Source: Amycolatopsis sp. WAC 01376
GTDB lineage: Bacteria; Actinomycetota; Actinomycetes; Mycobacteriales; Pseudonocardiaceae
Direction: 5' to 3'
Assembly (NCBI RefSeq): GCF_003947415.1
Contig: NZ_QHKL01000004.1
Coordinates: 558,001 to 622,000, forward strand
DNA length: 64,000 nucleotides
Position 1 is the first letter of the stretch. The number at the start of each line of letters is the position of its first letter. Below the pieces are notes generated by a model that was given only the letters and a program-made list of their open reading frames with translations, was not told the origin of the DNA and did no database searches. This document shows positions 59,163 through 64,000 of this stretch, piece after piece. The translations under genes were made by a program, and so were the position numbers.

Positions 59163-61037
59163 TCAGCGACGGCAGGGGTTGCCCGCCGGATGCGCCGAGG
59201 TTCCGTGCACGTCGGCCTGGGACTCCGCGAGCACGATCTTCGCGAGCACGGTGTCCAGTGCGACGGCCTGCTGCTTCACGACGCCGTTCGCCACGGTCTG
59301 GCCGTTGAGCTTCAGCGAGCCGATGACCAGTGGAATGGTCAGCGGCGCCGAGCCCACCGTGATCGACTCGCCGTTGATCTTCAGCGAAGCGACGTTCGAA
59401 CTGCCCGCCAGGACCGGGGCGAGCCCGCCCGCCGACGGCTGACAGGTCGCCGTGGCCTGCGACTGGATCACGCCGAGTTCGACGGTCAGCCCGAGCGTGC
59501 TGATCACCGTCTTGTCGATCTTGGCCGACGCCAGCGCGCGATCGCCCGCGGCCGGAGCCGCCGACTGGTCGTCCGGCGTGAGATCGGTCGACGCGGTCAG
59601 CACCTTGGTCTCCACCTTGATCAGGCCGGCGTTGAGCGTCGCGGCGGCGACGGTGCTGCTGTCGTCGGCACAAGGCAGGTTCGCCGGGTTGGCCCGCGCC
59701 GCGGTCACGCCGAGGACATTCGCCCCGGTACCCGTGCAGGAAAAGACGCCGTCGCGGTCGTCGTCGACGATCGTGCCGACCCCGGTCGCGTCGACGAGGC
59801 CGGCGCCCGACGGGGCCGAGAGGTTCACCGTGAACGTCTCGTTCGGCTCGTCGACGGTGTCCGGGTTGACCAGGACCGTCACCGGTCTGGTCGTCTGTCC
59901 CGGTGCGAACGTGACAATCCCATTCGCTGCCGCGTAGTCGGCGGGCGCCGTCGCGGTGCCGTTCGCCGTCGCGTACTGGACCGTCACCGGATTCGGGCTG
60001 GGACCGCCGAGCAGCGACACCGTGAACGTCGCCGGTACCTGCGCTCCCCCGGAACCTTCGTTGACCGTCACGTCGTCGATGCTCAACCCGAGCACGCGCA
60101 CGGTCGTGGTCTCGATGTACCCGCGCGAAACACCGTCGACCTGGTAGTCGACGACGCACTGGTAGGTGCCGGGAGCGGCCCCTGCCGACGCCGTGATCGT
60201 CTCGGTGAACGTGGCGACGTCGCCGCTGGCCACCTTGACGCTGCCGGGGTCGTTGGTGACCGTGAGCTGCGGGTCGCAGCTGGTCACCTTCGGGGTCACG
60301 GTGACCTCGATGGACTTGATGCCGTCCAGGATGGCCTGGGAGACCTGACCGGCCGGGACGTTGTTCAGCAGTACACCGCCCGTGGCCGAGGTGATGGCGG
60401 TGGCCTGTCCGGTGGCATCGAGGTTGCCGACGTTGACGGCGACCACGCGGATCTTCGCCGCCTGCAGCGCCGCGATGGTCTGGGCCAGCGTGTGCCCGCC
60501 GCTCGGATCGTGCGAGGGCGCGTCACCGAACCAGGCGATGATGCGGGTGCCGTCCGGCCGGAAGGCGACCGCGCCGGAGGCCAGCTGGTAGAGGGCGTTC
60601 AGGTTCGCCTCCGGCGTGTCCCCGCCTCCCGACGCCGTCCACTGGTTGATCCCCGCCTGCACCGCGGTCGTGTCCCCGGTGATGCCCTGGTTGACCTTGA
60701 ACGGCACGGAATCGGTGAAGTCCTTGTACTCGGCGACGCCGAACTGCGCGGTCGGCTGGGCGGCGAGCACGTCGCCGGTGATGGCGCCGGCGTTCGACCG
60801 TACGTTGCCGATCGGCCCGCCCATGCTGCCCGTGGTGTCCGCGAGCAGGACGAGGTCGGGATTCGGCGGCACCGCCGAGGTCGTCACGTTCTTGGTCACG
60901 GTCGTGCTCTGCCCCGCGTCGAGCGTGAGATCGACCGTGGCCGGGTCGACTCCCGGCGGGGCCGCGGCGGCGACCGCGGTGGACGCGAGCATCGCCGTGA
61001 CGGCGGTCAGAACGACGAAAAATGGTCTTCGCGACAT
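59163..61037 (-). CDS. Secreted VWA / Calx-beta protein
   Basis: 624 residues from ATG 61037 (GAAAGGGA upstream). Signal peptide to about residue 30. A VWA domain (about 60-270) has the MIDAS loop LADTTGSMGG and a later WFGDAPSHDPSGGHT; an immunoglobulin-like segment follows (about 270-350), then a Calx-beta repeat (about 350-460) with FTVSLLGGPSPNPVTVQYATANGTA and the acidic PDTVDEPNETF. The last approximately 150 residues include a choice-of-anchor-like secreted module. The protein is probably an extracellular, calcium-binding adhesion or matrix protein. No sortase motif is visible. Confidence 0.85.
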   Translation of the reverse strand: MSRRPFFVVLTAVTAMLASTAVAAAAPPGVDPATVDLTLDAGQSTTVTKNVTTSAVPPNPDLVLLADTTGSMGGPIGNVRSNAGAITGDVLAAQPTAQFGVAEYKDFTDSVPFKVNQGITGDTTAVQAGINQWTASGGGDTPEANLNALYQLASGAVAFRPDGTRIIAWFGDAPSHDPSGGHTLAQTIAALQAAKIRVVAVNVGNLDATGQATAITSATGGVLLNNVPAGQVSQAILDGIKSIEVTVTPKVTSCDPQLTVTNDPGSVKVASGDVATFTETITASAGAAPGTYQCVVDYQVDGVSRGYIETTTVRVLGLSIDDVTVNEGSGGAQVPATFTVSLLGGPSPNPVTVQYATANGTATAPADYAAANGIVTFAPGQTTRPVTVLVNPDTVDEPNETFTVNLSAPSGAGLVDATGVGTIVDDDRDGVFSCTGTGANVLGVTAARANPANLPCADDSSTVAAATLNAGLIKVETKVLTASTDLTPDDQSAAPAAGDRALASAKIDKTVISTLGLTVELGVIQSQATATCQPSAGGLAPVLAGSSNVASLKINGESITVGSAPLTIPLVIGSLKLNGQTVANGVVKQQAVALDTVLAKIVLAESQADVHGTSAHPAGNPCRR

Positions 61038-61219
61038 GGACTTCCCTTTCGAGACCCGGCGGGAGCCGGAATTCCTGTGGGCCTCCTGGAAAGACGGAAA
61101 GATCCGCATTTCGTTAGCGCGCGACCCGAACGCTCCATGTCAAGGCGCTCAACGGGCTGTTACCGCGAATCCGGCCTACGTAGACAATGTCCGCGCTACG
61201 CCGTCCAGCCGAAACACTC

Positions 61220-61253
61220 CGGCACCTCTCACTCTTCAGCGTGAGAGGTGCCG
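61220..61253 (-). terminator. Hairpin in the 61038-61384 gene-free stretch
   Basis: CGGCACCTCTCAC and its exact complement form a 13-base stem with an 8-base loop, 130 bases after the stop of the small secreted protein gene. The rest of this 347-base stretch shows only the promoter region of the VWA gene and no coding sequence. Confidence 0.7.
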
Positions 61254-61384
61254 AAGCGTTCTCCGTTTTCCGTGATCACCTCGCCAGGGCGAAACCCGAA
61301 TTCATCCGGTGCTCAGCAGCGAATACTCACCGAATGTCGCAACGCCGGCCGCCGATCGATACCGCGGCGAGACATGGCGCCCGG

Positions 61385-61927
61385 TCAGTAAACGCACTGG
61401 ATGACCGCGTCGTCCAGGCGGATGTACTTCGCCGGCCCACCGTTGTTGCCGTAGATCGGCTGGAGGTAGACGGTGCCCACGCCGTTCAGATTGAGATTGT
61501 TCAGCGTGATGAGCTGATAGCCCGCCCAGTCGTCGATCCACTTCACCGTGTGGGAGATTTTCCGCCAGCCGACGGGGTCCCAGATCTCGAGGCCGACGTT
61601 CGCCCCGCCACCGACCGGGTCGGCGTAAATCGCGGCGGCGCAATTCGATCGGTTCGCCGGGAAACTGGCGAGCGACTTCGGCGTCCTCATCGCCGACCAG
61701 CCGTTGTCGGCGAAGAGCCAGCCGTTGTTGTTGCCGGTCCGCGCCACTCCCATGCCGATGTCGAACCAGGAATGCCCGTCACCGCCCTGGATTCCCCGCT
61801 CCCAGACGCCATGGGGATTCGATTCGTAACCGTCGGACCATTGCACGATGCCGGCGTGCGCGGTTCCCGCGACACCCAGGAGTGCCATCGAAAACACCGA
61901 CAGGACGGCGAATATTTTCTTGAACAC
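61385..61927 (-). CDS. Small secreted protein, galactose-binding-like fold suspected
   Basis: 180 residues from GTG 61927 (GAGGGGG upstream). Signal peptide MFKKIFAVLSVFSMALLGVAG, cleaved after AHA. The mature part has many Trp and Gly residues (GYESNPHGVWERG, GHSWFDIGMG, NNNGWLFADNGWSAM) and a C-terminal KYIRLDDAVIQCVY; two cysteines could make a disulfide. The pattern of strands ending with IRLDD suggests a jelly-roll carbohydrate-binding module, but I do not recognise a named family. Confidence 0.75.
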   Translation of the reverse strand: MFKKIFAVLSVFSMALLGVAGTAHAGIVQWSDGYESNPHGVWERGIQGGDGHSWFDIGMGVARTGNNNGWLFADNGWSAMRTPKSLASFPANRSNCAAAIYADPVGGGANVGLEIWDPVGWRKISHTVKWIDDWAGYQLITLNNLNLNGVGTVYLQPIYGNNGGPAKYIRLDDAVIQCVY

Positions 61928-62048
61928 GAGATTTCCCCCTCTTCGCGTGAATTGAACCCTGACAGAGGACCAGAGTCCGGAACGCGAGCACAAGGTACCT
62001 TCGCGCGCACAATCGACTGCCTCGAAGTACCGGCCTAGCGCCTGTTCC

Positions 62049-62078
62049 ATAATGAGGGGTAAGTCAAACGTGGCGTGG
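62049..62078 (+). repeat. Third copy of the attgaggggtaagtcaaacgtgg motif
   Basis: ATAATGAGGGGTAAGTCAAA followed by CGTGGCGTGG matches the two inverted copies at 22773 and 23111-23139. It is the only copy in the gene-free stretch 61928-62511, which otherwise holds the long repeat at 62193. Confidence 0.65.
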
Positions 62079-62192
62079 CCGGAGTTGGCGGCTGGGGCGG
62101 GACCGGCCGAAGAGACGCCTTCCTGACTGTCCATAAGGGACATATCCGAAGAAATCAGTGTCCGAGTTGGGCGAGTTGTGCGGTTTGAGGAG

Positions 62193-62455
62193 GGGGTCGT
62201 GAGTGGGAAAGAGGGTTAGAACGACCTTTGCCACTCACGACCCCCTAACGGAACCGCCCATTTCGTCATTAATCGGACATTCAGTCATCGAAATGTGTCC
62301 ACAGTGGACGTCAGGGCGTGCCGGCTCCCATCGACCAGGGCGACCGAGCGCTTGACGTGCGGCAACCGTCACCACTTGCGATCAAAACCCTGCCCAAGAT
62401 CAACTTAAGCTACGTGGTAAAGAGGGCTAGAACACTACTTGCCACTCACGACCCC
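62193..62455. repeat. Long dispersed non-coding element, copy 2
   Basis: About 263 bases matching 35336-35585 in the same orientation: hairpin GGGGTCGTGAGTGGGAAAG...CCACTCACGACCCC, then CCATTTCGTCATTAATCGGA, CATTCAGTCATCGAAATG, TGTCCACAGTGGAC, CCACTTGCGATC and AGCTACGTGG, and an end CCACTCACGACCCC that is an inverted copy of the beginning. Substitutions and small indels are scattered, with no conserved reading frame. Confidence 0.7.
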
Positions 62456-62511
62456 AGTCCAGAACCACGCTTGGGCGCGAAGACCGCGAACTTGGCTTAT
62501 GAAACGCGGAC

Positions 62512-62988
62512 CTAGCCGAGATCGACCGGCCGTGTCCGCAGTTTGGCGGCGATGCGGGCCAGCGCCTGCTGATCCTCCGCGGTCAAGGGGTCGAGGACGA
62601 GATCCCGCACCGAACGGACGTGCGTGGGCGCCGCCGCGACCACGACTTCGTAGCCGTCGTCCGTGAGCACGGCGAGGGTGTACCGGCCGTCACTCGGGTC
62701 AGGTGCCCTCTCCACCCAGCCTCGCTGCTCGAAGCGTTTGACCACATTGGACAGGCGCGAGAGCGAGCCGTTCGCGAGGTAGGCCAGTTCGCTCATCCGC
62801 AGCCGTCGCTCCGGGGCCTCGGAAATATGACTGAGGGTCAGATATTCGAACAACGTCAGCCCGGCGTCGTGCTGCAACGGCGACTCCAGCCGCCCCGGCA
62901 GCAGGAGGACCAAGGAGACCAGGCCGGTCCAGGCCTCTTTTTCGGCAGGGGTCAGCCACAGTGCTTCGTCCGGGTCCGGGGTGGCCAT
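62512..62988 (-). CDS. MarR-family regulator
   Basis: 158 residues. Central winged helix-turn-helix (LTLFEYLTLSHISEAPERRLRMSELAYLANGSLSRLSNVVKRF, then wing WVERAPDPSDGRYTLAVLTDDG) flanked by dimerisation helices, as in MarR proteins. It is divergent from a RidA-like gene across 92 bases filled with repeated TGAAGTCAA half-sites, so it should repress that gene and itself until a ligand, often a phenolic or electrophilic compound, binds. Confidence 0.9.
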   Translation of the reverse strand: MATPDPDEALWLTPAEKEAWTGLVSLVLLLPGRLESPLQHDAGLTLFEYLTLSHISEAPERRLRMSELAYLANGSLSRLSNVVKRFEQRGWVERAPDPSDGRYTLAVLTDDGYEVVVAAAPTHVRSVRDLVLDPLTAEDQQALARIAAKLRTRPVDLG

Positions 62989-63013
62989 GGCGGAACCTTA
63001 CCCAGAACCAGAC

Positions 63014-63066
63014 GACTTCACACTTGAAGTCAAACCGTGCTACGTTGACTTCAAGCGTGAAGTCAA
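63014..63066. promoter_or_regulatory. Array of MarR-type operator half-sites
   Basis: Four copies of the word TGAAGTC or its complement GACTTCA overlap in three inverted arrangements: GACTTCA/TGAAGTC (63014-63031), CTTGAAGTCAA/TTGACTTCAAG (63023-63055) and TTGACTTCA/TGAAGTCAA (63045-63066). They occupy nearly the whole divergent promoter between the MarR and RidA-like genes. Confidence 0.75.
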
Positions 63067-63080
63067 CGAGAGGATCCACC

Positions 63081-63506
63081 ATGTCCCAGCCGGAGTTCTT
63101 CGCCACTCCCGGATACGGCGACCGGCAACTCGCCGAGATGCGCTACAGCCAGGCGGTGCGCGTCGGCGATCGCATCGAGATCTCGGGACAAGGGGGCTGG
63201 GACGACGACTTGCACTTCCCCGCGGACCTGGAGGAGGAAATCGTCCGGGCCTTCGAGAACGTCGAACGGACCCTCGCCACCGCCGGCGCGACCTGGCGCG
63301 ACGTGATCGCTGTGAACTCGTACCACGTCCCGGAGACACCGGGGTTCATCGGCGAGGTCCACAACCGCGTGATGGTCGAGCAGTTCCGTGCGCGCATGGG
63401 CGACCGCGCGCCGATCTGGACGGAGATCGGCGTCCCTGCCCTCGGCGCGCCGAAAATGCGGGTCGAGATCAGGGTCACCGCGATCGCCGGAAGTGCCCGC
63501 GTGTGA
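63081..63506 (+). CDS. RidA/YjgF-family protein
   Basis: 141 residues from ATG 63081, ten bases after GAGAGGA. It has the family layout: YSQAVRVGDRIEISGQGGW, the helix VRAFENVERTLATAGATWRDVIAVNSYHV and the C-terminal GVPALGAPKMRVEIRVTAIA. The Arg that binds the substrate carboxylate in true RidA (PARxxx before the last strand) is replaced by PIWTEIGV, so it may belong to a subgroup with a different substrate. Divergent from MarR, with shared operators. The longer frame upstream lies within the operator array. Confidence 0.85.
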   Translation: MSQPEFFATPGYGDRQLAEMRYSQAVRVGDRIEISGQGGWDDDLHFPADLEEEIVRAFENVERTLATAGATWRDVIAVNSYHVPETPGFIGEVHNRVMVEQFRARMGDRAPIWTEIGVPALGAPKMRVEIRVTAIAGSARV

Positions 63507-63582
63507 ACGCCGCTCTCCTTGGGTATCCCGAGACTGCACCCATGCTCTTGGCCAAGCTGGGAAACCCGCTAAGGAGACACGC

Positions 63583-63978
63583 GTGGGTATCACGGGAACA
63601 CGGCAGGCTTACGAATTCCCCGCCGGTATCGCCCCGCCTTTGGGAAAGGTACGGGCCTGGCTGCGAGAGCAGCTCGGCGAGGTCGGCCACACCACCATCG
63701 CGGACACCGAACTGCTGACCACCGAACTGGTCACCAACGCGCACGAACACGCGAACGGCGTCTGCGAACTCAGGGTCTCCCTGCCCTCGAACAGGGACGT
63801 CGTCCGCGTGGAAGTCGACGACCACCGTCCGCTCCTGCGGCCGTGCCGCGTGGCCAAACAGGACCCGGCAAGCCCCCGCGGACGCGGGTTGGCGCTGGTC
63901 GAGGCGATCAGCACGCAGTGGGGCGTGAAGGCCGGCACCGGGTACAAAACGGTGTGGGCCGAGATCCCGATGCTCTGA
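63583..63978 (+). CDS. RsbW/SpoIIAB-like ATP-binding protein
   Basis: 131 residues from GTG 63583, five bases after AAGGAGA. It is a GHKL ATPase of the small anti-sigma-factor type: N box ELVTNAHEHANG, the VRVEVDDHRP strand in place of the G1 box DxGxG, and the G2 loop SPRGRGLALVEAIS. Streptomyces and relatives carry many such proteins, some of which are serine kinases or anti-anti-sigma partners. No sigma factor or antagonist gene is adjacent in the window, so the target is unknown. Confidence 0.85.
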   Translation: MGITGTRQAYEFPAGIAPPLGKVRAWLREQLGEVGHTTIADTELLTTELVTNAHEHANGVCELRVSLPSNRDVVRVEVDDHRPLLRPCRVAKQDPASPRGRGLALVEAISTQWGVKAGTGYKTVWAEIPML

Positions 63979-64000
63979 CGAACCAGATCACCTTCCCTCA

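Noticed and set aside
58269-61244. A 991-codon plus-strand frame over the beta-lactamase and opposite the VWA protein
   Set aside because: It covers two well-supported genes in wrong frames and has no recognisable domain.

Overview
The window is high-GC actinobacterial chromosome and looks like Amycolatopsis or a close relative in the Pseudonocardiaceae. The grounds are GC-rich third codon positions, frequent GTG starts, many ATGA/GTGA stop-start overlaps, Tat-type and Sec-type secreted proteins, and families of perfect intergenic hairpins. The genus is an inference from style, not from a marker gene. I saw no rRNA, tRNA, CRISPR array or replication origin.

Layout. 1-3.1 kb: a coupled minus-strand operon of a SWIM zinc-finger protein, an unknown protein and a VWA protein cut by the window edge. 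3.2-11.3 kb: single enzyme and regulator genes, namely a HAD hydrolase divergent from a CGNR regulator, a secreted intradiol dioxygenase, a trypsin-like protease, an iodotyrosine-deiodinase-like flavoprotein, a secreted GH109-type glycosidase, a class III cyclase, a secreted protein of unknown function and a metallo-beta-lactamase-fold protein behind a MerR-type promoter. 11.3-19.6 kb: a minus-strand run with a three-gene CHAT-protease cassette (two unknown proteins plus a 1008-residue TPR-CHAT protein), two small accessory genes and an ACS-type transporter. 19.8-34.9 kb: a 995-residue secreted PA14/beta-propeller/CBM/DUF1080 protein, a frameshifted FAD oxidoreductase, an MFS-Dabb pair, two membrane proteins, a TetR-GDSL pair, a streptogrisin-like protease, and a LysR regulator divergent from a membrane protein plus multicopper oxidase.

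35-36 kb is a repeat-rich strip with a truncated FAH-family gene. 36.1-38.9 kb is a GntR regulator divergent from a RidA / HTH regulator / PLP-dehydratase operon, which fits degradation of a hydroxy-amino acid with RidA removing the reactive enamine. 38.9-49.7 kb is the most striking region: a translationally coupled fatty acyl-AMP ligase - polyketide synthase - acyl-CoA carboxylase beta - antigen-85-like esterase operon. It has the gene content of the mycobacterial fadD32-pks13-accD4 mycolate-condensation locus plus a mycolyltransferase, but the synthase also carries DH and KR domains. A drug-efflux type MFS gene sits upstream with an intact IS30 element inserted just ahead of it.

52.5-53.2 kb is another repeat cluster. 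53.2-64 kb holds a LuxR-like regulator, a secreted tripeptidyl-aminopeptidase-type hydrolase, a beta-lactamase locus arranged like Streptomyces cacaoi blaB-blaA/blaL, a secreted VWA/Calx-beta protein, a small secreted protein, a second long repeat element, a MarR regulator divergent from a RidA-like gene with an array of operator half-sites, and a RsbW-like ATPase at the end. The dispersed non-coding repeats (hairpins, two about 255-base elements, three copies of a 30-base motif) recur in most of the gene-free stretches and look like small mobile or terminator-like elements.
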